Assembly (NCBI RefSeq): GCF_039794105.1
Contig: NZ_JBDIWA010000006.1
Coordinates: 62,001-126,000, forward strand
DNA from: Kuenenia sp039794105
Lineage (GTDB): Bacteria > Planctomycetota > Brocadiia > Brocadiales > Brocadiaceae
Reading direction: 5' to 3'
DNA length: 64,000 nt
Shown here: positions 28,934 through 38,101 of the stretch, one piece after another
Layout of the letters: each line of letters opens with the position of its first letter
How positions within the stretch are numbered: the stretch's first letter is position 1
Notes under the pieces: model-generated
Databases searched by the model: none
What the model was told of the DNA's origin: nothing
The model's input: only the letters and a program-made list of their open reading frames with translations
Translations under genes and position numbers: made by a program

Positions 28934-29077
28934 GTAACACTTTAGTTTTTTTAAAAACGTAAGAGCGAAAGACGAAAGACGAAAGACGAAAGATGTCCAT
29001 TGTCCATCATCCGTTGTCCCTACACTATGCGCCAAGCAGCGCTATTATTGGAATTTTTCAAAAAACTAAAGTGTTAC
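28934..29077. mobile_element. MITE-like element 3 with perfect 8-bp target duplication
   Basis: Left end GTAACACTTTAGTTTTTTT, right end AAAAAACTAAAGTGTTAC. GAAGTCGG flanks it exactly on both sides (28926-28933 and 29078-29085). The right interior, CTATTATTGGAATTTTTC, is shared with element 1. A heptamer array CGAAAGA x4 (28966-28993) lies inside. It is the best-preserved copy in the window. Confidence 0.88.
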
Positions 29078-29750
29078 GAAGTCGGCGATGCCCATAGTAG
29101 TGATGATGGTGAAGACAACATAACTCCATTGAGACACATCCTGGTAAAAGCAGACGTTTCATTTCTCAATAAGTTTCAATAGTTCTCTCTCCCCTGATTT
29201 CCCTCCCAAGAGGGGGCTTTTTGTGTTCTCCTCTAGGGAAGGGCTGGATGTTCTTTTTCTTATTTGAGCTATACTCTAGATGCTCATAAAATATGAATTT
29301 TAAATTGTTAATTGGGTGGCACGGACAAACCTTGTTTGTCCGTGTTGAATTTGTATGACATATTCCGCTACATCGTTTATGCGCTAAGGATATGCACTTG
29401 ACTACTATAGCTGCAATCTGTAATATAATTTTTTATGTAGGACATTATGTGCCACGTAATATTAGTACCTTGTCGGCATAGCCAGAACCAGGCAAACACA
29501 AAAACAGTCAACAACCATTGGTCATTGATCAACCGCCGACTGCCGGGTATAGTTTGCCGGCTGCAGAATGGACAATGAAATATTTTGCAAAAATGCAAAA
29601 AATGCAAAGAAATTACTGATACGGTACTAATGGGACTACATTGTTTTCTTACGTTCCACTGGATTTTTCAAAAAACTAAAGCGTAAAGATGTTTTTATTT
29701 ATTATGGACAGAAGAATTTTCATTGGTGTTTTTAAAAATGGAGTGATGGC

Positions 29751-30707
29751 ATGATACGTAGAATTCCTGCAATGCTGTTTCATTTTTGTTTATGGTGTAT
29801 TATTCATTCGGCGGGAGGCATTGCTGCTGCCGAAGAAATAATCGAGGGTCGTGAAAAAGGTTCCTCCAAAGAAGTAGTTAAAAAACATAATAATCATGCG
29901 CACAGTGGGCTTAAGAGAAATCTTGGCTTTTCAAATTTTTTTGAGGGATGGGCCACCCCGTGGCAGCCTTATGAGCATACAGAAATAAGTGCGCCACGGG
30001 TGCCTTTGTTGCGTATTGCGCCGGGATTCTTTAGCAGGGAATTTAGGTTAAATTATATTTATATTCAAGATGAGCATCATGGCGAGGCAGATGTCAGTGA
30101 ATTGAGTATCGCCCTTGAAATTCCTCTTACATTGCGGACAAAAATTGATATTGAGCCGAAATTATTATATGTCGACTATAGTGATCATGCTAGTACAGGA
30201 GGATTTGGCGATACCAGGCTGGCATTAAGGAGTATGCTCATCGAGAACGACTACCTTTCGTTTTCCACGGGTTCCACTATGAATATAACAACGGGTGATG
30301 AAGACAGGGGATTGGGAGAAGGGATAACTACTATGGGACAGGAACTAGCCCTGTGGACAGACCTGGGGCACCGCATTAGTCTTCAGGCATTATTGGGTGT
30401 TGAGGTTCCTACTGGCGGAGAACATAAAGAAGATTCCAACGTGGATATGCTTTTTGGTATGGCCATGTCTAAAACATTTGACACTGGAGAAATGTTATAT
30501 TTAGAAGGTATTACCCCATTTATCGAGGTAAATGGCAGAAAGGGATATGGCAGCGAAAAAGGGAGTGAATACCGTGTCGATCTTTTACCGGGAATACGCT
30601 TGGAGTTTTGCCGTGAGTTTTTCGTGTTTCAGGGTTTTGAAATTCCGTTAAATAATACAGAAGAGTTTAACAAACGGTTTTGGTTTGGAATTATTAAAGA
30701 TTTTTAG
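29751..30707 (+). CDS. Probable outer-membrane beta-barrel protein (phenol MetA-like)
   Basis: 318 residues with an N-terminal signal peptide (hydrophobic ~8-25, cleavage near GGIAAAEE). The mature part has alternating beta-strand character: IDIEPKLLYVDY, FGDTRLALRSML, YLSFSTGSTMNITTGDEDRG and LLPGIRLEF, ending in an aromatic-rich strand FWFGIIKDF. This fits outer-membrane transporters of the MetA-pathway family, function unspecified. A hairpin (30713-30747) follows the stop. It may be co-expressed with the iron genes downstream. Confidence 0.7.
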   Translation: MIRRIPAMLFHFCLWCIIHSAGGIAAAEEIIEGREKGSSKEVVKKHNNHAHSGLKRNLGFSNFFEGWATPWQPYEHTEISAPRVPLLRIAPGFFSREFRLNYIYIQDEHHGEADVSELSIALEIPLTLRTKIDIEPKLLYVDYSDHASTGGFGDTRLALRSMLIENDYLSFSTGSTMNITTGDEDRGLGEGITTMGQELALWTDLGHRISLQALLGVEVPTGGEHKEDSNVDMLFGMAMSKTFDTGEMLYLEGITPFIEVNGRKGYGSEKGSEYRVDLLPGIRLEFCREFFVFQGFEIPLNNTEEFNKRFWFGIIKDF

Positions 30708-30712
30708 AAGAA

Positions 30713-30747
30713 ATCCCGCTTCCTTTAATAAATGTACGAAGCGGGAT
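30713..30747. promoter_or_regulatory. Hairpin between the outer-membrane gene and the Cys-cluster genes
   Basis: Perfect 10-bp stem ATCCCGCTTC / GAAGCGGGAT with a 15-nt loop and no T-run. It is more likely a processing or attenuation element than an intrinsic terminator. It overlaps the first possible ATG (30732) of the next frame, which argues for a later start. Confidence 0.5.
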
Positions 30748-30749
30748 GT

Positions 30750-31250
30750 ATGGGATGGAAGAGGAATTATTTGTCAGAAATAAATAATAAAATGGATTGC
30801 AGAGAACAAACAAAAGATAAAGAGGTTGGTGCAGATTGTAAACCCTGGTACAAAAAGGGATTGAGGTTTGAATGCCAGCGGTGTGGCAAGTGTTGCCGCG
30901 GGGAGCCAGGGGTTGTTTGGGTGAATGGCAAAGAGATTAAAGACATTTCCAGGTTCCTGGGGATGACCGAAGAAATGTTTGCAAAAAAATATTTAAGGAA
31001 TATTTATGGGCGAATTAGTTTGGTGGAATATGGCAATGGCGATTGCGTTATGTATAACAACGGTTGCGTTATATATGAAGTAAGGCCATGCCAATGCAGA
31101 ACGTTTCCCTTTTGGTCTTCGAACATCAAAGAAAAGAATGAGTGGGAAAAGTTAAAGGGGCAGTGTCCAGGCATAGATAAAGGGCGGTTGCATAATTTGA
31201 AAACAATACGAAAGAATTTGATAGTGTATGAAAATCGATTTGCCGGATAA
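30750..31250 (+). CDS. YkgJ-type cysteine-cluster protein
   Basis: About 166 residues from the ATG at 30750; a TTG at 30771 with GAAGAGGA upstream is also possible. ECQRCGKCCRGEPG is the CxxCxxCC motif of the YkgJ/UPF0153 family, which binds zinc or an iron-sulfur centre. Further Cys come in GDCVMYNNGCVIYEVRPCQC, completing the eight-Cys pattern. It overlaps the next gene, a distant relative, by 23 bp, and both precede feoB. A role in metal or iron-sulfur handling is inferred from context. Confidence 0.85.
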   Translation: MGWKRNYLSEINNKMDCREQTKDKEVGADCKPWYKKGLRFECQRCGKCCRGEPGVVWVNGKEIKDISRFLGMTEEMFAKKYLRNIYGRISLVEYGNGDCVMYNNGCVIYEVRPCQCRTFPFWSSNIKEKNEWEKLKGQCPGIDKGRLHNLKTIRKNLIVYENRFAG

Positions 31251-31731
31251 TAGTATTATTGCAGAAAAAGAAACAGCTCATAATGAGCAACTGTTTTTGG
31301 AGTTAAAGGAACTTTATTGTCTCTTAGAGCATGAAGTGTCTTTGATTAATCCCCGATGCAATAAGTGTGGAATGTGCGGTAATTTCGGGGTATATGACCA
31401 TGTGCTGTATGCGAGCAGTGTTGAAGTTGATTACGTAACTAAAAATGTGTCTGTTCCCGATTTTGATATTTCAAGAGATGTTTGTCCATTTCTCAAAAAT
31501 GATTTATGCAGTATCAGGGACTTTCGGATGCTTTCCTGCAGGGCGTTTTATTGTGACGAAAGACATAAAAACGAAACCCAATCAATACATGAAAAATACC
31601 ATCGGTTAATCAAGGCGCTCTATAATAAATACCACCTCGAATGGGAGTATAGTCCATTTCTCCCACAACTTAAGAGATTCAAATCAAACACGTTGAAAAA
31701 CGGCAACATCATTCTCCCTCCGGATATTTAA
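31228..31731 (+). CDS. Second cysteine-cluster protein (YkgJ-like)
   Basis: 167 residues. NPRCNKCGMCGNFG provides CxxCxxC, and VCPFLKNDLCSIRDF with LSCRAFYCD provides the remaining Cys pairs. The layout parallels the preceding gene, but the fourth Cys of CxxCxxCC is replaced by Gly-Asn. The two genes overlap and probably arose by ancient duplication or act as a pair. The spacer 31732-31993 after it contains a GCCAGAACC repeat and no gene. Confidence 0.78.
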   Translation: MKIDLPDNSIIAEKETAHNEQLFLELKELYCLLEHEVSLINPRCNKCGMCGNFGVYDHVLYASSVEVDYVTKNVSVPDFDISRDVCPFLKNDLCSIRDFRMLSCRAFYCDERHKNETQSIHEKYHRLIKALYNKYHLEWEYSPFLPQLKRFKSNTLKNGNIILPPDI

Positions 31732-31993
31732 GAAAGAGTTCATCAAATCCTCTATGCAGAAATTGCTTGACATAAACCAGAAAAGAATTAGACTGTTTTT
31801 GCTGAGACTCATTATCAATCAAGCCAGAACCAAACATGCACGAAATACGAAAGGCGGAACCATAGATTGCACAGATTAAAAAATTAAATATTCGGATTCC
31901 ATCATTAAATATTTTGCCACAAAATACAAAGAAATTACTGATAAGGTACTAAACGTTAAATTAAATGAAAGAGCAGTTACGGGTAATACGTAT

Positions 31994-34261
31994 ATGAATA
32001 TTAAGAGGGCAGATCCCTTCAAATTAGCGCTTGTTGGAAATCCGAATGTCGGGAAGAGTGTTATTTTTGGATTACTTACGGGTAAATATGTAACGGTATC
32101 AAACTATCCTGGCACGACGGTGGAAGTTTCGCGCGGGGTATATAAAGGGTATGAAGGGGGTATCGAAGTCATAGATACGCCCGGAGCGAATAGTCTTATA
32201 CCGCTTTCTGAAGATGAGGCTGTTGCAAGGGATATTTTGCTGGAAGATTACGATAAGCGCATTGTTCAGGTTATCGATGCTAAAAACCTGCGGCGTGGTT
32301 TATTGATAACAACTCAGATCGCTGAAATGGGGTTGCCGGTCTTGCTGACATTGAATATGTGGGATGAACTCCTTGACAGAGGGATGAATGTTGATATTAA
32401 TGCCTTGCAAGACTATTTGAAGATTCCTATAGTGAAAACGATTGCAACGCACAAGGTTGGTTTCAGAGAGTTGTTTCATTCGGTGCCTCTTGCCAGTGTG
32501 CCAGACATTCGGATTAATTATGGCAAATATATTGAAGAAGGGATTTTAAGGGTAGTCAAGATACTTAATAATGTAATGGTGGTGAACGACAGGGCTTTGG
32601 CGATTATGTTGTTATCGCATGACGAATCGCTGGAAAAAAAATTAAAGGAAAAATTACCGGAAGTTTCGTTGCAAGAAATTGCCGGAATACGTGAAGACGT
32701 GCAGAGACATTTTAGTAATCCGTTAGGGTACGTTATTAGCATTAAACGCTCACATTATGTTGATGGGCTGATTGAAAAGGTTACAACCGCAGCGGGAAAT
32801 GAGGCGGAAACCCGGCCGTTTATGAGGGGAGCATTTTTCTTCTTTTTGGCACCTCTGACGACATTTTTAATCGGATATAAACTTATGTCGTTGCTCATGT
32901 ACGCAATTACCATGAAGTTGCAGGTATCCGATGTCCTTGAGACCGTGCTGGAACTTTCTGCCGGCGGCATAATGTCCATTTATTTTACGTTGTATCTTTA
33001 TAAAAAAGAATTTAAAACACGGAGTAAAATTACCGAAGTTTTGGGGCGGATTACTATGCATCCAATAGCGGCATTTCCCCTGTTGATAATGATTTTGTGG
33101 ATAGTTTACAAATGGGTGGGGGAGTTTGGTTCAGGTGTGTGTGTGGACTTTTTAGAAAACAAGATCTTTGGCAGTGCGGAAACGCCCTCGGATGGTTTTG
33201 ATTTATGTGTGTATATTCCTTTTCTGAAAAAAGTTTATACTTTTACCCACATCAATTTCGAGGGAATAAATTATTATATTGGTCTGTTGGCGCAAAAAAT
33301 AATGAGTAAAGACAATTTAATTTACGAATTATTTTTAAATGAGCAATCGGGGCTGATTAGGGTAGGCCTTACTTATGCGATTGCAATCGTTTTTCCCATT
33401 GTAGGGTTTTTCTTTCTTGCATTTGGCATTATGGAAGACAGCGGGTATTTGCCCAGACTGGCGGTGATGGTGGACAAGATATTTAAGCGGATCGGATTAA
33501 ACGGAAAGGCCGTGCTTCCAATGGTTTTGGGTTTGGGATGCGACACGATGGCAACGATGACCACCAGGATATTAAATACGAAAAAGGAAAGGATTATTGC
33601 CACCCTGTTGTTAGCATTGGCGGTACCATGTTCCGCGCAGTTGGGGGTGATTGCAAGTGTTCTTGGGAGTATTTCCGGGATATATTTTGCGGCATATTTC
33701 CTTATTATTTGTTCGCAGCTTTTTTTTGTCGGTTATTTATCATCAATAATCCTGCCAGGCGCCCCCTCTGATTTTTTAATGGAGATACCCCCGTTTCGCA
33801 TGCCAAAATTATCCAATATATTCATAAAGACGTTTTATCGGGTTAACTGGTTTATGAAAGAGGCCGTGCCTTTGTTTGTACTGGGTACGCTTGTTTTATT
33901 TGTTGCCACAAAATTAGGGATATTGTCTTTTGTCGAGAAAATTGGGCAACCGGTAATCGGACATTTTTTAGGATTGCCGGTTGAAACAACACGCGGATTT
34001 ATTTTAGGGTTTTTAAGAAGAGATTACGGAGCAGTCAGTATTTTTAAAGTGTTGGAAGAACAGGGGGTGGGGCATGTAATAGATCCAAAACAGTTACTGG
34101 TTTCCCTTGTGGTAATCACCTTGTTTATTCCCTGCATTGCAAATTTTTTTGTCATGATCAAAGAACGCGGTGCGAAAAGCGCATTTTTAATGTTTGCATT
34201 TATATTGCCCTACTCTATACTCATTGGGGGTTTGTTAAGAATTGTTTTGCGTTTATTTTGA
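31994..34261 (+). CDS. feoB: Ferrous iron transporter FeoB
   Basis: 755 residues. The N-terminal G domain has G1 GNPNVGKS (15-22), SNYPGTTVEVSRG, G3 DTPG, and a G4-like LNMWDE where NxxD is Asn-Met-Trp-Asp. A helical GDI-like linker follows, then the membrane permease with two Gate segments, LPMVLGLGCDTMATMTTR and LAVPCSAQLGV, which contain the pathway Cys residues. It imports Fe(II) across the inner membrane. There is no separate feoA; the FeoA domain is fused to the regulator two genes downstream. Its TGA overlaps the next ATG (TGATG). Confidence 0.96.
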   Translation: MNIKRADPFKLALVGNPNVGKSVIFGLLTGKYVTVSNYPGTTVEVSRGVYKGYEGGIEVIDTPGANSLIPLSEDEAVARDILLEDYDKRIVQVIDAKNLRRGLLITTQIAEMGLPVLLTLNMWDELLDRGMNVDINALQDYLKIPIVKTIATHKVGFRELFHSVPLASVPDIRINYGKYIEEGILRVVKILNNVMVVNDRALAIMLLSHDESLEKKLKEKLPEVSLQEIAGIREDVQRHFSNPLGYVISIKRSHYVDGLIEKVTTAAGNEAETRPFMRGAFFFFLAPLTTFLIGYKLMSLLMYAITMKLQVSDVLETVLELSAGGIMSIYFTLYLYKKEFKTRSKITEVLGRITMHPIAAFPLLIMILWIVYKWVGEFGSGVCVDFLENKIFGSAETPSDGFDLCVYIPFLKKVYTFTHINFEGINYYIGLLAQKIMSKDNLIYELFLNEQSGLIRVGLTYAIAIVFPIVGFFFLAFGIMEDSGYLPRLAVMVDKIFKRIGLNGKAVLPMVLGLGCDTMATMTTRILNTKKERIIATLLLALAVPCSAQLGVIASVLGSISGIYFAAYFLIICSQLFFVGYLSSIILPGAPSDFLMEIPPFRMPKLSNIFIKTFYRVNWFMKEAVPLFVLGTLVLFVATKLGILSFVEKIGQPVIGHFLGLPVETTRGFILGFLRRDYGAVSIFKVLEEQGVGHVIDPKQLLVSLVVITLFIPCIANFFVMIKERGAKSAFLMFAFILPYSILIGGLLRIVLRLF

Positions 34262-34680
34262 TGGGACAAATGATAGGCAGGATTGTTTCTGTTTCGGAAG
34301 AGTGTGCAGAGGTATGTATTGTTGATACACAAGGCGCGTGTAGTAACTGTTCGTCATGCCCCAAGAAAACAGGAACAAAAGATGTCATAATGGTAGCCGT
34401 ACTAAATAACGTCAAGGTTGGACAGCTTGTTATCTTGCGTGATAACAGAAACTGGATAAATAAAAATAAAATAATATCATTAATTGGCGGCTTTATTTTT
34501 GGAGTAATTCTTTCAGAAGTATTTTCAAAAATTACAGCGTTTCGTACATATCGCTCGGAATATGATTTCATCGGCGGCGGGATTATTGTTGTCATTATGA
34601 TAATTCTTATAAAAATAACAACACCAAATTATTGTTTGAGAATGGAACTGTATGGAGAAAAAAAACGTGAACATAATTGA
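34261..34680 (+). CDS. RseC/MucC-like membrane protein
   Basis: 139 residues. The N-terminal domain MIGRIVSVSEECAEVCIV and CSNCSSCPKKTG, with a CxxCxxC cluster, match the SoxR-reducing/RseC family. Two membrane helices follow: ISLIGGFIFGVILSEVF and GGGIIVVIMIILIKIT. The gene is coupled to feoB by a one-base overlap and to the regulator by a 29-bp overlap. RseC-like proteins partner with RnfC-type electron transfer or sigma-E control elsewhere. In this locus a role in iron-linked redox sensing or FeoB assistance is only inference. Confidence 0.75.
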   Translation: MGQMIGRIVSVSEECAEVCIVDTQGACSNCSSCPKKTGTKDVIMVAVLNNVKVGQLVILRDNRNWINKNKIISLIGGFIFGVILSEVFSKITAFRTYRSEYDFIGGGIIVVIMIILIKITTPNYCLRMELYGEKKREHN

Positions 34681-35323
34681 GTCTTGCCATGAAGAATTGC
34701 TGGAGTTGATATGGACAATTGAAGAAGAACATGGTGAAACTGAGAAGGAATTGCTGATCAGGAAGGAAGGCAGTTCTTTTGCTGAAGCATATCTGAAAAC
34801 ACTTGTGAATAATGGATATATTTTGTTAAAAGATAATAAAGTTATTCTGACGGAAAAGGGCCAGGCGGAAGCAAAATTAATCATCAGAAGGCACAGACTT
34901 GCGGAAAGATTATTGCACGATGTTTTAGAGGTAAAAGAAGAAGCCATGGATTCCAGCGCGTGTGATTTTGAGCATTTTTTGAGCGAAGAGGTAACAACAA
35001 GCATATGCACGCTTTTGGGTCACCCATTAACATGCCCTCACGGAAAACATATTCCACCGGGTGATTGCTGCAGGAAAACTAATATGGAAATACGCCCTGT
35101 AGTATTTCCACTTACAGAATTACAGCCTGGGAAAAACGCTAAAATTTCTTACATTGTTACTAAATTTAACGGCAGACTTGACAGGCTTTCTTCAATGGGA
35201 TTATTGCCGGGTATAAAAATCCACCTACACCAGAAACATCCTACCTATGTGATACAGATGGGCCAAACACAAATTGCAATCGATTCAACTGTTGCACGCG
35301 ATATCTATGTGCGGCATGGTTGA
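34652..35323 (+). CDS. DtxR/MntR-type metal-responsive regulator fused to FeoA domain
   Basis: 223 residues. The N-terminal ~60 residues are winged-helix-like. LIIRRHRLAERLLHDVL and ACDFEHFLSEEVTTSICTLL form the metal-binding dimerisation region of DtxR. CPHGKHIPPGDCC is the conserved Cys/His segment of this branch. The C-terminal ~75 residues, PLTELQPGKNAKIS to GQTQIAIDSTVARDIYV, are an SH3-like FeoA domain. It should repress or tune the feo operon according to Fe(II) while also supplying FeoA. It is the last gene of the operon. Confidence 0.88.
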   Translation: MEKKNVNIIESCHEELLELIWTIEEEHGETEKELLIRKEGSSFAEAYLKTLVNNGYILLKDNKVILTEKGQAEAKLIIRRHRLAERLLHDVLEVKEEAMDSSACDFEHFLSEEVTTSICTLLGHPLTCPHGKHIPPGDCCRKTNMEIRPVVFPLTELQPGKNAKISYIVTKFNGRLDRLSSMGLLPGIKIHLHQKHPTYVIQMGQTQIAIDSTVARDIYVRHG

Positions 35324-35362
35324 GAAAGAGTTCATAGTTGCATTTGTTTTACTATACTGTAA

Positions 35363-35534
35363 GAGTTCACAAATAAGGATTTCTATGGTTAGATTTAACC
35401 TCTGTTATCATAAATAGTTATAGCATTTCAGAATTCACATTTTGTGAACTCGTTGAGTATATAATTGAGAAGTTACCCTAAGCTGGCATAGCCAGAACCA
35501 GACAAGCACGAAGCACGAAGCACGAAGCACGAAG
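35363..35534. repeat. Inverted repeat and heptamer array in the spacer before motA
   Basis: GAGTTCACAAA (35363-35373) is inverted at 35441-35451. A dispersed GCCAGAACC repeat (35484-35512) runs into CACGAAG x4 (35507-35534, exact 7-bp period). The spacer 35324-35798 has no gene that I can support. Confidence 0.8.
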
Positions 35535-35798
35535 ATGCACTTGTTTAGCATTTCAAAGCATTTTGTCATTAGAATTTGTTTCGTATTTTGTGCTTTGCAT
35601 TTCACCATTCAGGCCATACTGCTGCGAATAAGAAAACCGGTACATTATCCACGGTAAATATCTGCAATTTAAATCCAAATATATACATAAAAAGAACTTG
35701 CGTAAGTTTTGAATAGAAGGTAATATTTTGGGGAAAAATTTTATAAACACGAAATTTGTTTTAAAACGCTATCATTTTTTGCATGGAGAAAATAAATT

Positions 35799-36593
35799 AT
35801 GGATCCTGGTGCACTAATAGGGATAATAATTGGTGCTGCGTTGATATTGGTATCTATTGTGATGGATGGAGGTGGAGCGGCAGTTATTGCTTACATCAAC
35901 ATACCTTCCATGATGATTGTAGTTGGGGGGACGTTGGCTGCGACCATTGTACGATTTCCGATACCGACAGTAATTGGAGCGATTGCCGTAGCAAAAAAAA
36001 CGGTATTTGTTAAATTTGGGCCAATTGAGGAAGAGATCAAGCGGTTGGTTGAATTTTGTAAAGTCAGTCGTCGCGAAGGTCTTTTGGGACTCGAGAAAGA
36101 GGTTGAAAAAATAAATGATCCATTTTTGGTTAAGTCGGTAAGATTACTGGTGGACGGTTCGGATTCGGATGCCTTAAGGGACATTCTCGGAACGGAAATT
36201 GATAAAATAAGACAAAGGCATACATCGGGCAAGGGTATTCTTGATTTTGCAGGAATGGTGTGTCCTGCTTTCGGTATGATTGGAACGTTGTTGGGTCTTG
36301 TTAATATGTTGAAAAACCTCGATGACCCTTCAAAAATTGGCGGAGGTATGGCGGTTGCGCTTATTACTACATTGTATGGGGTTATTTTGTCAAACCTTAT
36401 TTTTATACCGCTTGGCGGCAGATTAGAAACGTTAAGCAGCAAAGAACTATTGTCGAAAGAAATCATACTGGAAGGTGTTGTTTCAATACAAAAAGGTGAT
36501 GCACCCATGATTACCGAAGACAAATTGAAGGCATTTTTGCAGCCGAAGGATGCTATGAAAATGTCTGAAGAAAATAAAAAGGAAGAGAAATAA
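35799..36593 (+). CDS. motA: Flagellar stator protein MotA
   Basis: 264 residues with four membrane helices: IIIGAALILVSIVM and YINIPSMMIVVGGTLAATI near the N-terminus, then FAGMVCPAFGMIGTLLGLV and VALITTLYGVILSNLIF. The cytoplasmic loop between TM2 and TM3 is the rotor-contacting part. The TM3-TM4 residues (Pro in VCPAFGMIG, TLYGVILSN) match MotA. It forms the ion-conducting stator with MotB. GGAGA lies upstream of the ATG. It overlaps the following motB start by one base, giving tight coupling. Confidence 0.93.
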   Translation: MDPGALIGIIIGAALILVSIVMDGGGAAVIAYINIPSMMIVVGGTLAATIVRFPIPTVIGAIAVAKKTVFVKFGPIEEEIKRLVEFCKVSRREGLLGLEKEVEKINDPFLVKSVRLLVDGSDSDALRDILGTEIDKIRQRHTSGKGILDFAGMVCPAFGMIGTLLGLVNMLKNLDDPSKIGGGMAVALITTLYGVILSNLIFIPLGGRLETLSSKELLSKEIILEGVVSIQKGDAPMITEDKLKAFLQPKDAMKMSEENKKEEK

Positions 36594-37303
36594 TGTCGGA
36601 AGAAGCGCCGAAAGGCCCGGAAACCCCCGGATGGTTGCTAACATACGGCGATATGGTGACATTGTTAGTAACATTTTTTGTTATGTTAATAAGCCTTTCT
36701 ACTATCAATGTTGATAAATATAAAGAAGTCATGAAACAGGTTCAGGCAAGTATTGGGGGTACTCATGTATTGGAAGGCAGCAAACAACCTCTTGACAAAG
36801 ATGCAAAGTCCGACATTGTTGATATTAAAGAAGTTGATTTTATGCCCACGCGAATGCAGGAATTGACGGAAACGGAAAAATTTGTTGAAGATAAAGAATG
36901 GTACCAATATTTAAGCGATTTTGTTACGAAATCTGAATTAAGTAATTATATTGGCATTGAAGAGATAAAGGCAGGATATGTTGTAAAAATTCCAGTAGAT
37001 GTTTGTTTTGAAAAAGGTGAATCAATTTTAACATGGGAAGCAAATAATATCTTAAAAAAACTGAGCTATGTTCTGGGAATGACGCGTGGAAAGATTATTG
37101 TGGATACGAGTGTTGAGGGTGTCGAATGGCAGAAAATTTCAGCACAAAAAAAATTGATAATTGATAGGGCAGGGCGTATTGCTGATTATTTATTATCATT
37201 TGAAACGATTGCTCCGGCAAGGGTTGCAATCTCCGGCAGACGGATTGATGAAATAAGAGATACAGACAAAATTGCTATTGTTGTATTAAAAAAAGCGAGC
37301 TAA
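36593..37303 (+). CDS. motB: Flagellar stator protein MotB
   Basis: 236 residues. A short cytoplasmic N-terminus precedes one membrane helix in which TYGDMVTLLVTFFVML carries the proton-binding Asp (D20). The C-terminal OmpA-like domain (peptidoglycan anchor) runs from about residue 125, with VCFEKGESILTWEANNIL and KKLIIDRAGRIADYL. The usual NRR-type end of the OmpA motif is less obvious here (RIDEIRDTDKIAIVV). It overlaps motA by one base. Confidence 0.92.
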   Translation: MSEEAPKGPETPGWLLTYGDMVTLLVTFFVMLISLSTINVDKYKEVMKQVQASIGGTHVLEGSKQPLDKDAKSDIVDIKEVDFMPTRMQELTETEKFVEDKEWYQYLSDFVTKSELSNYIGIEEIKAGYVVKIPVDVCFEKGESILTWEANNILKKLSYVLGMTRGKIIVDTSVEGVEWQKISAQKKLIIDRAGRIADYLLSFETIAPARVAISGRRIDEIRDTDKIAIVVLKKAS

Positions 37304-37337
37304 TATTTTTGTGAATTTTATGGGAAAATACATTTAG

Positions 37338-38030
37338 ATGTCTTCTCGCAAAAAGAAAAAGAAGAGTTTCTTCCCGGCAAAGCCGCCGGACATGTTTTTG
37401 TTATCGTATGCAGCATTGGCAACGTTGCTTCTGGCTTTTTTTATCATTATTAATACTTTTACTGAAGAGAAAAACAAGAAAATGGTTGAAGCATTTCAAA
37501 AATCGTTTCAAAGAAATGTTATAACATTAGGTATGGGGGGATTGTTGCCGGGGAGCAGTAGTATTGAAGAGAGTAAAAATATCCATGATATGAAATATAC
37601 CTTTTACGATGATGATATGGATGATATTCCGGCGCAAACAGGCGATAAGGAAGTAGATAAAATGGAGAATGAAGCAGATCATATACCTGCCGCTGCGGTA
37701 ATTTATTTTAAAGAGCATGGAGCAACATTGTCGCTGGAAGGCATGCATTCTTTAAATAACCTGGTTCATTTGACTGCTGACAGACCCGTTTTGTTAATGG
37801 TAGAGGGGCATACGAGAGTTGCCTTTAAACCGTCTAAGGATTATGAAACAAGCTGGAAACTATCGGTTGATAGAGCGAGAGCTGTTGCTGATTATTTGCA
37901 CGAGAAAGGGAACATTTCTCACAAAAGGCTAATAACTGTCGGACATGGCAACAATAATTCTTTTGTTAAAAGCCCTGGCGGCGACAGATTTAATGACAGA
38001 GTATCTATTATCATCAAAAAGTTGAGATAA
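37338..38030 (+). CDS. MotB-like protein lacking the proton-binding Asp
   Basis: 230 residues. A very basic N-terminus (SSRKKKKKS) is followed by one membrane helix, FLLSYAALATLLLAFFIII. Aligned with MotB TYGDMVTLLVTFFVML, the Asp position is Ala26. The C-terminal OmpA-like domain is well kept: MVEGHTRVAF, WKLSVDRARAVADYLHEKG and GGDRFNDRVSIIIKK. It may be a non-conducting partner of MotB in the same stator, or an accessory peptidoglycan anchor. It sits 34 bp downstream of motB in the same operon. Confidence 0.85.
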   Translation: MSSRKKKKKSFFPAKPPDMFLLSYAALATLLLAFFIIINTFTEEKNKKMVEAFQKSFQRNVITLGMGGLLPGSSSIEESKNIHDMKYTFYDDDMDDIPAQTGDKEVDKMENEADHIPAAAVIYFKEHGATLSLEGMHSLNNLVHLTADRPVLLMVEGHTRVAFKPSKDYETSWKLSVDRARAVADYLHEKGNISHKRLITVGHGNNNSFVKSPGGDRFNDRVSIIIKKLR

Positions 38031-38101
38031 CGGCTTGCTATGTATCGAAAGAGTTTCAATTACTTGGGTGCTATTTATACGGGGGGGGGATTGTTAATAG
38101 T

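Larger units (their letters stand above)
28420..29750. other. Gene-free, repeat-rich spacer (1.3 kb)
   Basis: Besides MITE element 3 and the 28703-28787 hairpin, it holds a hairpin CACGGACAAAC / GTTTGTCCGTG near 29323-29353, a dispersed GCCAGAACC repeat at 29475-29500, and a lone MITE right end (TTTTTCAAAAAACTAAAG, then CGTAA) at ~29666-29688. I see no convincing gene. Confidence 0.7.

Noticed and set aside
35891..36523. 210-codon minus-strand frame
   Set aside because: Antisense to motA, which has clear membrane and family motifs.
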